Notes under the pieces: model-generated
Databases searched by the model: none
The model's input: the letters and a program-made list of their open reading frames with translations, nothing else
Told to the model about the DNA's origin: nothing
Position numbers and translations under genes: made by a program
NCBI GenBank assembly: GCA_002964805.2
Contig: PUDQ02000001.1
Location: 4,922,001 to 4,986,000, forward strand
Direction: 5' to 3'
Length of the DNA stretch: 64,000 nucleotides
Source: Trametes villosa
Lineage: Eukaryota; Basidiomycota; Agaricomycetes; Polyporales; Polyporaceae
In this document: positions 42,934 to 55,536 of the stretch, piece by piece
Numbering within the stretch: the first letter of the stretch is position 1
Layout of the letters: each line of letters opens with the position of its first letter

Positions 42934-45900
42934 TCATGAAGAACTTGTCTCGTCATGGTCTAGGTTGGCGATAGGCGTTGAAGACGTGGCGATCGACGGG
43001 TCGGCCTCGTGGTTGTCCTTGATGTCGAGCTCCTTCCCGTCCGCCGACGCGCGAATCTGGACGACGTCTCCGTCCCTACCACAAACACATCAGCATACTC
43101 TCCCGACCTATCTCATCGAGCGCGCAAAACTCACCGAATCGTGCCCTTGAGCAGCTTCTGCGCGAGCGGGAACAGCACCTTCGTGCGCACGATCCGCGCA
43201 ATCGCGCGCGCACCATAGATATCCGAGTACCCCTCCTTCGCAAGCCAGTCCTTCGCGCCCTGGTCCACATCGAGCGTGATCCGCCTCGAGCCCAGGCGCT
43301 CCTGCACGTCGCCCAAGCGCAGGTCCACGACGCGCAAGATGCTCTCGCGCGACAGCTTGTTGAACACGAGCATCGAGTCGAGCCGGTTCAGGAGCTCGGG
43401 CGGGAAGTACTCGGCCGTGCGCGCGAGGACCTCGTCGCGCGCGTCGGGGAGGACCGCGCCGGTGACGGGGTCCGACGCGGACGCGTGCGCGAGGATGTCC
43501 GAGCCGAGGTTCGAGGTGAGGCAGATGATCGTGTTCTTAAAGTCGACCTTGCGCCCCTGCGAGTCTGTGATGCTGCCCTCGTCGAGTATCTGGAGGAGGA
43601 TCATCGCGACGTCCTTGTGCGCCTTCTCGAGCTCATCAAGCAGGATCACCGCTAGGATAGAGTTAGTACGGGTGCGAGCGTGGAGGGCAATGGTGCGTAC
43701 CATATGGCTTGCGCCGGACCGCCTCTGTGAGCTGGCCGCCTTCTTCGAAACCGACATACCCAGGCGCGGCGCCGATGAGCCTTGAGATGGTGTGCCGGTC
43801 GTGGTACTCCGACATGTTGATGTTGATCCTGCAACAGAACGCCGGTCAGCCAAACCATCTCTACGGAGGAGCTTGAACGGCTTGGCTTCACTCACAATCC
43901 ACGCGACTCATCGTTGAACAGGAATCCTGCGAGAGCCTTGCACAACTCCGTCTATGCAGTATGTCAGCCCCCATCCTCTTTGCGCGAAGATGCATCTACT
44001 CACCTTGCCCACACCAGTGGGGCCCAGGAAGAGGAAGGACGCAACGGGGCGGTTGGGTGCCTGGAGACCCGCGCGAGAGATACGAACCGCATCGCTGACA
44101 GCCTCGACGACGTGGTCCTGGCCAACGACACGCTTCCTGAGTACATCCTCCATCTATTAAAAGATTAGCCCATGAACACTCCGTCACCCACAAATCTGAG
44201 CGCAAATACTCACATGCACAAGCTTCTCCCGCTCGCCCTTCAACAAACTCTGCACCGGGATACCCGTCGCCTTCGCCACCACGCGCGCGATATCCGCGCT
44301 CGTCACGCGGTCGTGCAGCATCGACAGCGGGCCCGCCGCGTCCTCGCTCTCCCCGCGCTCGCCCGCGCCCTCCGCGGGGAGCTGCCGCTCGAGCTCGGGG
44401 ATCGTCGCGAAGCGCAGGCGCGACGCGCGCTCGTACTGGCCCTGCCGCTGCGCGATGTCGAGCTCGCGCTTCGCGTCCTCCAGGCGCTGCTTCAGGTCCT
44501 TGATGCGCTCCAACCGTGCGCGCTCTGTGATCAAAATTTCCAGTCAGCAGCTCGTTCTCAAGGTAGCGTATACAAACGAGGGGGAGAGAGGGGGGAGGAG
44601 GGTACGCACCGGCTTGCCAGAGCTGCGTGAGCTGCGCGGCGTTCTCGCGCTTCTGCCGGAGCGTCTCCTCAACCTTCGTGCGGCGCTCCGCGGAGAAGAC
44701 GTCGGTCTCGTTCTTGAGCGACTCACGCTCGATCTCGAGCGTCATGATCTCGCGGTCGAGCGCCTCGAGCTCGTCCGGCTTGCTCTCCTGCGCGAGCCGC
44801 AGCGCGGACGCGGCTTCGTCTACCAGGTCGATTGCCTTGTCTGGCAGGAAGCGGTCCGAGATGTAGCGCGAGCTGTAGACGGCGGCTGGTGCGAAGGGGA
44901 AAAGCATCAGTAAGAGTTAGACTATGATGATATGGGGAGAAGCATACCAGTTACGAGCGCGCCGTCGGAAATCCCGACACCGTGATGAACTTCGTATCGG
45001 GGCTTGAGGCCGCGAAGGATGGAGATCGTCGCCTCGACCGTAGGCTCGTCGATCTGTACCGGCTGGAATCGGCGCTCGAGCGCGGCGTCCTTCCCGATAG
45101 TTTTCCGGTACTCGTCCGCTAGAAAACCAGGTCAGACGGTGACGCGTGCATGATCGCAAAGGGGCTTACGTGTCGTGGCTCCAACGAGCTGGAGGCCTCG
45201 GGCAAGCGCGGGCTTAATCATCTGTCCAGCGTCGATGCTACCCTCCGCTTTGCCCAGATTGAAGAGCGTATCTGCAGTACTTGATTAGCATATATCCAGG
45301 GTGACGGACCCAAAATGTACTCACGAAGCTCGTCGATGAAGCAAATGACGTTCCCTGCCTACGACTTAATCGTGAGCAAAGCGAATATATGCAGAGACGA
45401 CCTCGCTGCGCACTTCATCTTCGATATCCTTGATGAGAGCCTTGAATTTCTCTTCGAACTGGCCGCGGATGCCAGAGCCTGCCATGATGGCAGCGAGGTC
45501 TAGGGAAAGGACACGCTTGTTTTGAAGAGACTTGAGAGAACGGCGGGTTAGATAACGGCGTGTGTCTTCGAAACAAGACCTCGAGCCTACCTCCGGCACC
45601 TCTTTTGCAACTATACGTTGCGCGAGGCCTTCCAGAATAGCCGTCTTACCGACACCAGGCGGCCCAATGAGCTAAGCAAGTGATATATGAGCTTGCGCCT
45701 CTGATCACGACGGTGAGAGGAACTTACGACTGGGTTGGACTTCGTCCGGCGAGAGAGGACTGAAATTGATCAGTATGTTGCAGCGGTTTGGCAGCAATCA
45801 AGATAGCTCACTTTGAATGGTTCTCCGGATTTCTGCAGGGAGTTGAGTCAGTGAAAGGAAGGAACAAACAGCGTACTGGAGACATACCTTCGTCACGACC

Positions 45901-46488
45901 AATGGTAGGGTCGAGCTTGCCGTTCTTTGCGAGCTCAGTGAGGTCGACACTCTGGAGGGCATAGTCAGCGCGGCGTTCAGTGACAGAATAACACGCAAGG
46001 CCTCAATCAAAATCCATTCTCATAACCAGTGAATAGGCCAGTACCCCAGCTTTACACTCTGCCACGCTCCGGAATCTCGCGAAGTGCGTCACTCAGCCGC
46101 AAAAGCCCACGTAGCGCAGAGTCCCTTCAGTATTCCACCGCCAAACAGAGTAGTGGAGAGACATAGTACGGAAGTGGAGATGCGTCCGCAAAGCCTACGA
46201 ACCATGAAGAAGGCGGAGGAGACTCACATATTCCTTCAAAGCCTCGCCCTTCTGGCGTTGCTGCCCCATCATGTTGAAACCCGGGAATCCTCCTCCGTTA
46301 CCTCCTCCAGGCGGTCCCTGCGCATATGAGCGCGAGATTAGAAGGGGCCCCGCTGCAATTCTTGGCCATGGAGAGATGCGGGAGAGGGGTGCGCGCGGAG
46401 GAAGGGTAGCGAGTGTATTCCGAGACGGGAGACGGCGTGCAGCAAGAGAACCGGAGAGCCGTGTGGAAGCAAGTTGTTTCCGAAGCAT
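42934..46488 (-). CDS. HSP78: mitochondrial ClpB-type chaperone HSP78
   Basis: Many short exons from ATG 46488 to TGA 42934-42936. Exon 1 (46488-46228) holds an Arg/Ser/Leu-rich mitochondrial presequence ([19 protein letters not shown]) and a Gly/Pro/Met linker. The next exon continues [21 protein letters not shown], the start of the first AAA+ module, with Walker [10 protein letters not shown] and Walker B ICFIDELHTL. The middle domain has the long charged coiled coil ([16 protein letters not shown]). The second AAA+ module has GPTGVGKT, the [17 protein letters not shown] and [16 protein letters not shown] pore segment and [13 protein letters not shown]. The N-terminal Clp domain is absent, as in Hsp78. 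It disaggregates proteins in the mitochondrial matrix with Hsp70. Intron 1 (about 275 bp) is the longest seen in the window. Confidence 0.94.
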
Positions 46489-47569
46489 GATTATAGGTGA
46501 GTTAAGTATACAAGAAAGCGTCAAGGCGTAGCAGCAAAGCAGTCGAGCGAGCACAGAGAACTGGGTGAACGAGGAAGAGTAAGTGGGGGTCGCTCCGGAA
46601 AGGCCGGCCGACTTATACGGGCGCCCAACGCGATCACGTGGAATTCTCTCGATCGGGAAGGGACGAGAATCGTCTCCCTCTTTCCTGCTCCTCTCCCCCA
46701 GCATCCATCCCTCGTTCGAACCTTTCATCGTCGCCTGCCTCTCGACGATTGGTTATGACCGCGCTAGCCTCCAGCAGATGCATACAAACGCCTCTGACAG
46801 GTGTGCACGGCAACTGATCTACTCCTACGAATCGCAACCTGACTACTAGTGCGACGTCATCTTATGCCACATGAAGGTGGACATCCTGTATCCTGGCCAG
46901 TCGATGCCGTACTACACCTCTATCTTCTCCTCTGCGTATTTCTGGACATCCTTGGACCCTGAGGTAACGGAGCCGTCCTCAGTAGTGTCCCGGCGGGGTT
47001 GTGAATGCTTAAGGTAGCGTCATATGCATAGTCCAACGAAGGCGACTTGTTCACTAACTTGAAGAGCCAGAGCCCGCCTCCATGGTCGGGCTCAGAATCG
47101 TCTTTCTCGTGTGGGAGAGCTTCCCAAAACTGGTTGAGTTCTACAGAGCAGTGCAGGACAGCCTGCGGATATATGGGCGGCCATTCTGAGGTCCTATAGC
47201 GCGCGCACTTGAGCCTGAAGCGCCTTCAAGTGACGCAATGCACGAAGGACTGTTCATAATTTCCCTGTGCACCGAACAGCCTTCCTTGCGCTTCGCTCCA
47301 TGACCAACCTCCCCGAGTGTCTGACAAACTGACCCAAAGGCAGGCAAGCTCGAAAGAAGACGGCCGGTGTTAGCCATCAGCCTCCACGCGGCAGGTCAAA
47401 GTCCGAGCCAAGGCGGACTCGGGCGTAACGCGCCGCTGTACATGCACCTGACTCAACAGATACTTTCCGGTGCCAATCGGCCTTCTCATTCGCGGTATAA
47501 AACTATCTTGAACCTTGTCGCCTTACAGCTTCCCTCGCTCTCCATCAGCCATCAGGCCTTCCTTGCGCC
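46489..47569. other. divergent intergenic region
   Basis: It separates HSP78 (-) and the DUF6533 gene (+). A TATA element lies at 47496-47502. I saw no perfect three-unit heat-shock element upstream of HSP78; GAATTC (46643) and TTCGAA (46715) half-site pairs are present. Confidence 0.5.
47496..47502 (+). promoter_or_regulatory. TATA box TATAAAA with CCAAT upstream
   Basis: TATAAAA stands 68 bp before the ATG at 47570, with CCAAT at 47473-47477. Both are in the usual order and spacing for a fungal core promoter. Confidence 0.6.
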
Positions 47570-49503
47570 ATGTCTGGGATGCCCGACGCGGATGCAGCTC
47601 AGCTCGTTTCTGCGTATAACTCAGCGTACGTCCTTTTCATGCTATTTCTCCACAGAATGACACCATCCTGATCACCAGTTACCATCCAGTACACACGGAT
47701 ACTGGCTGCAGATAGGAGCCGCAGGTACATACTTCGTCCGATGTGAGATGCCTCTTGATCATACTCACTCTCCCCGGCTTGCGCGAAGCTCTGCTTGCCT
47801 ACGAATATGTCATTACCTTTGACCAAGAGGTGGCCTTGTTCTGGAAGACCAAGATCACCGGTGCTACAGTCCTGTTTCTGGGCACGCGATATACGGCGCT
47901 CCTCACGAATGACTTCGTGCTTACGGCTACCTACGCTCGAATTTCCGACCAAGTACGCATTCTTTTCAGGATCGAGAGTCAAAACTAACCGGACTCTCGA
48001 CTTTACAGAGGTACGCCACATTAGAGCGGTGTAGCTGTTGGAGACACTAACCAACCAGTGCAGCTGCGCGACGCTCCCAAAAGCGCAGTTCACCGTAAAC
48101 TTTCTCCAATATCCCTTTTGGGCCGGTTAGTTCGTGCCGAGTATGCTGCATTGATATCATCTCACTGTCATTCTCAGCGTTCTCCGCGCTGCGTGCGTTA
48201 GCCTTGAGCGGCATGAACTGGCCATTAGCAGGCGTAGTGTTTGTGTTGGCACTCGCGCCTTTCGCTGTGAACATCGTGCGTACCGTTGATGACTCGGAAT
48301 GCATGCCGCCGCTTTACGGGCTGACTGAACATCTCTGTAGTGGCCGATGGCGCTCAATAGGATATCGGGGGAGAACATCCCTATCCTCGGATGCGAAGGG
48401 ATTGAAGACGTGACCTTCAGACAAGGCCTTATGTAGGTTTACGGTCGCATCACACAACTCACGGCGTCCCTTGCTAACACCATCATAGCAGTACGTCCGG
48501 CGGTCTTAGTATCCGTCACAGCGGAAACTAGTACTAACGGCCTGCAGGCGTCATCATATCGCGCTCGTGCCTCATCGTGTCCGACATAATTGTGGTCGTC
48601 GTGACATGGATATCATGGCGGAGGACCAGGAGTAGCGCCGCGATAAAACTCTCCGTCCCCACCCTATCGAGTGTGCTCATGTACAACGGTCCGTCATCCA
48701 TGTTCCACCTCGGAATGGTTTATACGCTGACGTTCGCTGCTGACGTTCGCTAATGACACATTCCCCTCAGGGACGATATATTTCCTGTGAGCTCTGTCGA
48801 CCATCTTCTCCATAACCGTCTGAGCTGAACGGCCTTAGAGTCGTCATAATCTGCAACGCGCTACACCTCGCACTGACTCTGATCTCCGTGAGCCGTGCAC
48901 TACACCACTATCTCTACGTCAACCTGACCCCGCCGTTGCACAGGTCACGACACCATACGAACAAGCCAGCATAGTCACCTCGCTGACGGACCCGTAAGCA
49001 CCTGCATCAAGCCGCCCTCTCCGGCATCTTACCCGGTCCGCTGCTCCCTACGTAGCCTTACGGCGATCCTCGTCTGCCGCTTCCTCCTCGCGCTCCAGCA
49101 TGCCAACCAGGCGACGCTCTACATGGACAGCACCATGCCCGTCGACCTCCTCGCCCGCGACGGCTCGGACGCCCTCGGCCAGGCCACCACGCTCCGCTTC
49201 ACGTCGGTCATCATTGGCCCGATTGGCCAGTCGCTCGCCGGGGAGTCGGACTACACTGAGACTTTCTACGATGGCGACACGGACGCGGAGTACCTGGGGA
49301 ACACGGCCGATAAGGACGCGTCCTCGCTCAACGACGTGACGCGGAACGGGACGGGGATCCCTGGAGAGCGACCGAGAGCTGCTTCAGCTCCGTTTGAACC
49401 TGTAGGAGCCCAGTCGAAGTGCCAAGATGACCCGGACGGGGCCATCGAGATGAGACCCTTCGGCGGGGCTATGGGTGCGGACTCGTCTAGACAGCATGTG
49501 TAG
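47570..49503 (+). CDS. DUF6533 seven-helix-like membrane protein
   Basis: Starts MSGMPDADAAQL at 47570; several introns follow. The DUF6533 hallmark AYEYVITFDQEVALFWKTK-ITGATVLFLGTRY lies at about 47790-47900. Then comes FLQYPFWA joined to AFSALRALALSGMNWPLAG, VISRSCLIVSDIIVVVVTW, GTIYFL, VVIICNALHLALTL and the cytosolic tail region 49085-49503 (ILVCRFLLALQHANQATLYM, Asp-rich, ending DSSRQHV). The hydrophobic segments match the multi-pass topology of these basidiomycete proteins, whose function is unknown. A middle stretch (47960-48060) needs either two introns with a tiny exon or one 110-bp intron; the single-intron reading gives the expected CSCATLPKAQF. The N-terminal exon between 47626 and 47760 is not fully resolved. 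Confidence 0.82.
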
Positions 49504-49626
49504 CTATGAGATGTGACCCTGCTGAGCCAGCATTGTTGTACGATAACATTACCCCGTCCTCGGAGAAGCATGCTACCATCCCGACCTCTCGTGCAGGCTG
49601 ACAGGATCAAAAGTATTTGAACGCTG

Positions 49627-52600
49627 CTACCCGGAACCGTACTCCGGCGGAGGCTCCAGCCTCTCCTCTTGTATCTCCTGAATCACCTGCCGCAGGTTCT
49701 CCACTTCCGTACGCAGATGAAGCACGTCCGTCGGCGTCAATGATGCTACGCTCGCACCGTGCGGCAACGCCTCTTCCGACGGCAGTTCACAAGCCCTAGC
49801 CAGCACCTCGTTCGGACTCGAGGTAAAGGGGTCGTCGGTGGGATGGGACACGGCGGTTAGCGAAGACGGAGTGTTGTCACGAGCAGCCTCTTGCGCCTTC
49901 CTCGATCGGCCGGAGGGGTGCGTGCTTGAGAGCTGCGTTTGGGGGGTACCGCTCCCGAGCTGGACGCCGGTCGTGTCGCAGGAGGCCAGGCACATGTCTG
50001 GCGGACAATCGGTGTAAGGGAGGGTGGGCTGGGGAGGTGTCTCCGTCGCTGCGTGTCTCGAGGAGTTGTCGCGGCGGCGCTTGCGGAGACAACACAGTAC
50101 GCCTATGACGACGACCGTAGCCCCGGCCACGCCACCCACGATGCCACCAGCGATAGCGCCGATTTTACTGGAGTGGCCGCCGCCACTGGGAGTAGTTGTG
50201 ACAGTACCGCCGGGGACATGTCTATTAGCCGGGGGGACGACGATGTCTTTCACGGGCAAGCTGTTCCAATGTAAGTGTTCAGCTACGATCGTTGTCGTAC
50301 TCAGGCAGGGATAAGACGTCTTACGACTCACTTCAGCGTTAGAAGCGAAAATATGCCTCCGACGGCCGCACTGAGAAATACCCAAGCTATGAGGCTGGCG
50401 CACATGGTACACATGAGGGATGAATGAGCTCACCCAGCTGATCCCTCTAGCACTGCGCCCGTATTGACATCGTATCGGTCGGGGAAGACACCCGTAGTAG
50501 CATTGGAGGAGGCCCGCGTCCACGCGTTGTCTACAAGACCACCACGAACACTGTCATCTTGCACGATCGCTGCGGTGAACAATAGCCATGCTTCGACGGC
50601 GCGAATGAGCCCATAGGATATGTACGGAGCGCAGGTATCCAGACGCACCAATGTTTGTCTCCGACACTGAGGTGCTATCACGAGGGAGTCCGAACGCAGG
50701 AGCTACCGGAGGGTGTTAATCTTCCTATACAAGATCGCCAGGGTATGGAGACATACCGGTGCTCAGGAGATTCTTGTAGAAAGCGGTTTGGCCTTGTAAT
50801 ACCTATACGAGACGCGTACATTTCAGTCACGACGGGCCGGCGCCGGTATATTAGTAAGAAGGAGCAACTCACTGCTTGGTTCACGAGGTTAAAACCTAGC
50901 AGCCGGTCCGCATACAGGTTGTACATCAAGGCCCACGACCCTTGATTGCCATACGTCCCGAGGAGGTGCTGCTGGTCCGAAGATAATGCGAGAGATTGCC
51001 ACTGTCCCATGAGACTCGTTGCGCTGTCCTGAATAATGTCTCATGAGTCTTGTAAATGGGATGCTGATCAGTTCAGCTGTACATTATACCTCTCGGCATC
51101 GGACTCCTCTCCGAGGGTGTGGCTGATTTCAGCCATGGCTCTGACACCGATGATGCCCTTGATCGCGAGGTTCGTCATGTTTGCAGTACCTTCATTGTCA
51201 GCGGACAGCCTATATGTTATCGCTAGCTGAGGACCTGACCCCAAGCACCCTTCAAGTTCTACGTACTGGTTGACTGGGGCGAGGGTGTTGTTGACAAGGT
51301 AGTCGACCCAACGCTTCGCAAGGTTGTACTGCGTTCGCGCACGACATGAGGGACCGCGTCCATGAAAAACCAAACTAGCACTTACGTACTTCTGAATCAG
51401 AGACCCATCCCCGGAGAACCTAGCATGCGCGTAGAGCATGATCAGCATGTTGCCGGATTCTATACCGAGCATCAGAACGAAACTAACATTGCCCTACAGC
51501 GAAGGTCACTCACGCTCAACGCCACGACGGTGAGGCCCGCTTGCCCCTGTTGCGTTTGGATATGCCAGCCCTACGACGCAAGTGAGAGCCTATCGCGGAA
51601 ACGAGCGTCTTCCAAGACACACCGAGATCCTGTGCGGCGTATGGTGTCGCACTCGGGCCATCCTGAGCCTCCAGAAGAGGCGCGAGTAACGACCCAAGCA
51701 TAGATGCATTGGCGTACAACAAGGCTGGAAGCGCTGCGTAAATCCGTTCTACAGGGCTGACGCGTCTACGTCGCTCCGAGTAAGTAACTGGCGTCATATG
51801 AGGTCGTAGCACACCTACGCTGTCGGTGTTGTAGCCCCGATGTCTTTCATGAAGATGCGGACGTCCGAGGCATTCGGGTTCCCGTCCAAGCCTTTTGACA
51901 CGGTGATGTCCAGCGTGCTCAATGTTTGGCGTATGACAAGCGAGACGAGGTCGGCATAGTGAGGGGATACCGTCGATGCATTCGCGATGAGTGCGTCGTC
52001 GTATGCGACTGCCCTAGCGAGCGTGTCATTGAGACCCGATGTGAAGTCGTCGATCTAGCACACGATTAGCTGAATGATTCTCTGATCATGTGTTGCGCTA
52101 CTCACGGCGGTTGCGACATTGTCGAACCCGTACTTCGTGACAAAGTAGGGGCTCAGCTGCTGCACAGACGAGTCCGGAGACGTGTATGCGATTGATGGGT
52201 CCCGGACGTAACCGACCACCCAGGCCACCGGCTCTTCTGTTCTCTGTATTTGGCCGAGATCTACCGCGAAGGCAAAAGATACGAAGCTTGTGTATCTATC
52301 AGCACTGAGAAGTCAGATCGTGAACGTCAAGAGGTCGTACGCTTGTATGGGTCCGAATTTGATGCTGGCAGTGTTCGTCAAGTTTCCAAGGTCACTGAAC
52401 TGCTGGTGCCGAACGGGCCCGGATGTGCCAATTTCCCAGGTGAGGCCCGGTCGCTGCGGGTGCGTTCTATACGTGAGAGATGGGAAGAGCACCGCGACGT
52501 GTGGTACGTACATTTGCTATACCATAGTAGGCGGTTCCGTCTTGCGCTTGTTGGTTTGCAGATTCTACGTCCATCTTTGGGGACTGCAGCTGTATTTCGT

Positions 52601-53332
52601 GATACATACTGCCCATATATGTTTGCTGATTCCATATAACCACATCCTGACGGTCCCCAGAGAGCCACTCTACATGCATAGCGATCGAGTTAGCGGCCAT
52701 ATTGAAGTTGTCTCGGATACTCACCAGTAGTGATATCGGAATATATTTGTACGTCGTGGGCTTGACCATCTAGGGTGCTTGCCTCGACGGACACGTAGGA
52801 GAACGGAAGCGACTGCAGCACCCAGTCTGAAGGCTACTCATAGCTGTTGAGGCCCGACCAAGGTCACGGTAGAGACACAGTCCGACGATGAAACTCACCT
52901 CGATAGGAGAAAGGAATGTGACTGTAACATTCATGGGACCCGCTTGCATGACGAATATAGAACGTGTAGGCGTGATTCTAATGTTCGTTATGTTGCCGAT
53001 GAACGGGGGGAGTATGTCCTGGCCCATCCATTGGTACGTTACGTTGTCCACCCTGATCCTTCCGGCCCAGCCCAAGATCGACTGTAGAATGGTCAGAAAC
53101 AAGCTGCGAGGGGAAGTGGGGAACGCGACTATACACGCTGATCCCAAAACGTTGGCCAGATGTGCGTGAGGGGTGGAGAGGTAACTGTGCTGTTGAGCCA
53201 CGCGCTCAGATAGGGTGACCGGTTGGCGAGGGGGATGCTTGCAGGGAAGAACGCTTGCTGAATTGATTCTGATAAAGCTGGTAACACGAAGAACAGACAA
53301 TATAACGGAAAGCTCAGGAGCCAGAAAGGCAT
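49627..53332 (-). CDS. GlutaminaseA-like protein (DUF5127/DUF4965/DUF1793) with C-terminal membrane anchor
   Basis: ATG 53332 begins a signal peptide (MPFWLLSFPLYCLFFVLPAL). DUF5127-like sequence follows: ILGWAGRIRVDNVTYQWMG, QAGPMNVTVTFLSPIE, LPFSYVSVEASTLDG, VEWLSGDRQDVVIWNQQ. Further exons carry the catalytic-family blocks ESGNMLIMLYAHARFSGDGS, WVDYLVNNTLAPVNQY, TNLAIKGIIGVRAMAEIS, YGNQGSWALMYNLYADRLLG and AVEAWLLFTAAIVQD. The last exon adds a Gly-rich transmembrane helix (IGAIAGGIVGGVAGATVVVIGVL) with a CCLRKRRRD stop-transfer and a cytosolic Ser/Thr/Pro-rich tail ending in a predicted short coiled coil. Relatives are secreted or wall-linked proteins annotated as glutaminase A; hydrolysis of glutamine is inferred by family only. 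About 15 short introns were judged present; boundaries not all listed. Confidence 0.86.
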
Positions 53333-53877
53333 CGTCGACAGAGATCCAGCGCAAGAGGGGTAGGAGGGCAGTAACCGCGGTCGGTCGGACTGTATACCTC
53401 TTGAAGCTATGCAGGCGCGCAGCTGGCGAGCGGGCCAGTGTTCGTCCGGCGGCATGCTGTGGAACTTGACATCTCGATGCGCTTGGAGCCCACTTGGAGT
53501 ACTCTGGCAGATGGTACAGGAGGCACAGCTGGCACATGCTGATGCATGATGATTAGGCTTCAGCGTCAAGCGTTGCATATCCCTTAGCTGGGCCACCGGA
53601 CTGTCCATCGTTCGCAGTAATCATGCCCCCGAGCGCTGCGCCCTCTAATCATCAAACGCTACGCTCGAGGAGATGCCACCACTAAGCGCGACTTTGCATA
53701 CGCGCTTCTGGGTGGAGTCTGCGGGGAGATGACTGGATCAATGGCGTCTACGCGTCCTCTGCAAACCGCCGGCACTCACAAATATCCAACACTCCCTGAA
53801 AAGAGCGCGATCCATAGTCGCTTGTACGCTTTCCAGCTTTAAGGACTAAGTCATCGGGTCCGGATGCGCAATTTCAT
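53333..53877. other. intergenic region with decayed 3' tail of MYND gene
   Basis: It carries the upstream region of the GlutaminaseA-like gene and, at its right end, sequence homologous to the last exon of the neighbouring MYND gene (see 53770-53874). Confidence 0.55.
53770..53874 (-). pseudogene. decayed C-terminal extension of MYND protein 1
   Basis: The reverse complement continues past the stop of the MYND gene at 53878 with sequence closely similar to the coding end of MYND gene 2 (55660-55735): CTTAGTCC(T/G)..A, then GCGTACAAGCGACT(A/G)TGGA. In copy 2 this encodes LSPQSLKAYKRLW; here the frame has stop codons (TAG, TAA). The downstream GTGAGT donor of copy 2 is also preserved as GTGAGT near 53781. 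It shows the ancestral protein was longer. Confidence 0.65.
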
Positions 53878-55164
53878 TCATACATAAGACTTCTCGACAT
53901 AGCGCACCAGCTTGCCCGGCACATACGGGGACGGCATGATCCACTCACTCAGCACGATACCGTTCTTTGTGTCCAGCTCGTTGACGTGATCCGGCACGAT
54001 CTCAACCTGCGTAACAGGTCCCCGCGTGATCGCCCCGAGCAGGATCTCGCGGGCGCGCTGGCCAGAGGTCACCGCGGGGGCACGCTCAGTAGGCGGCCAC
54101 ATCCGCGGCGGCTTGCACACCTTGCGATGGTGTTCCCAGTCCTACACAATGCAACGCGCGTCAGCGACGGCCTCAGACTCGAGTCGTGCCGAAACGAGAA
54201 ACACGCACCTTCACGCGACACGTCTGGCTGCAGTACCACGGCTTCCTGTCCCAAGAACAGTTGCCACGGCACGGCTGCTGCTGCGCCACCGTCAGACGCT
54301 CGAGACTCTTCATGCAGCCCGCCGCCCCGCAGACCGTGTGCGCAGGCAAGGGCATCCCATCCCGACGGTTGCCGCCGTAGTACTTTTTATCGAACAGCTG
54401 GCGCTCGCGCCGCTCGAGCGCGCGCCACAGCGGCGCGAACTCTTTAAAGTGCCAGATGTCCACGCCGAGGCCGTCCGCGAGGTCGCGAAACGCGAACCCA
54501 GCCGTGAGCACCGCGCGGCTCACGAACTGCAGGCTCGCCGCGACGTTCGCGTGGCGCACTGCGAGGACGAGGCTTTCCACGGGGTCCGTCGTGGGCGCCG
54601 GGTCGTCGGTGATCCTGGTCAGGAGCGTGTCGTTCGCGGCCCTGTGCAGCTCCTCGGCCGTCATGGTGTACTGCTTGTAGAAGGCGTACGCGGCGATGGA
54701 GTGTGCGCGGACGCCGAGCTCGGCGGTCGTGCCGTACGGCTCGCGGTCGGCCGACGCTGAGATGTTGTCGAGCTTCCGGATGTAGAGAGGCGCGAGCACC
54801 CACAGCGCGCCCTCGGCCCACACCTCCCGCTTCGCACTCAGAGATCTGCCCCCATCGCGATGTCAGCGCCGGCAGCTTCCATAAGCGCACGAAGGGGAAG
54901 CATACCTGAGAGCACCTTCGAGGACCGATTTTCCGGTCTCCTGTGAGAACATGAGGTGGTCGGCGTACTTGTCGGCGAGCACGGTGCTCGCGACCATGCT
55001 CATGGGAGTGTCCTTGCCCTGCGGGGTGTGATAGTCGTGGAGGCAGGCCCTGTGCGCTTGTGTGTAGCGGACGGGATCTGCGACGGACGGTGAGCGGCCT
55101 GGTAGAGCTCTCGGAGATGGAGTAACGTACCGATCTCCACTTTGGCGTTCAGCATGCTGTCCAT
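53878..55164 (-). CDS. MYND-type zinc finger protein 1
   Basis: Start MDSMLNAKVEIG at 55164; exon with MVASTVLADKYADHLMFSQ (about 55084-54907); main exon about 54842-54202; last exon from 54141 to TGA 53878-53880. The MYND finger is near the C terminus: C-x4-C (CGAAGC), CRGNC, WYCSQTCRVK split by an intron, then DWEHHRKVCKPP, giving the Cys/His set for two zinc ions. The N-terminal two thirds are helical (ALWVLAPLYIRKLDN, VDIWHFKEFAPLWRALE). MYND fingers bind short proline-rich peptides; the partner is unknown. Next to a second MYND gene in the same direction. It lacks a C-terminal extension present in copy 2. Confidence 0.84.
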
Positions 55165-55536
55165 GGTGCTGCGAACTGTAGGGCGGGTGGTGTGTTCGTG
55201 CGTTGTTGCACTACCACTGCGCTCGAACCCGACATATATACCACTTCCGCTTGGAGGGAGAACGTGTAGGCCAAGCTGTTCTGAACCTGAACCAAGTGCG
55301 AAGTAAAGCGTCAAGGGCGACCGGAGGCCGCTTAGCTTACAGAGACGGAGCAGGACCCTCAGAGTGGTCAAAGCCAGTAGGCGGTAGGACTAGACACGGT
55401 GTAAGCTTGAGTCTCTCGGTCCCTCAGGCTGCCACTGGTCGGTGTCCATGCGTCGGAGTAGGCCGGACTGAATCATTGGCGGTCCAAGCGTCCTCTATGG
55501 GGTGAAGTACATATGATAGAGTAACAAGGCGACCTC
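55165..55536. other. promoter region of MYND gene 1
   Basis: It includes TATATAT at 55234-55240 (minus direction), 70 bp from the ATG at 55164. Nothing else recognised. Confidence 0.55.
55234..55240 (-). promoter_or_regulatory. TATA-like box
   Basis: TATATAT 70 bp upstream of the MYND gene 1 start codon. Confidence 0.5.

Noticed and set aside
46489..46760. Heat-shock element upstream of HSP78
   Set aside because: Only isolated GAATTC and TTCGAA pairs were seen, not three properly spaced units.
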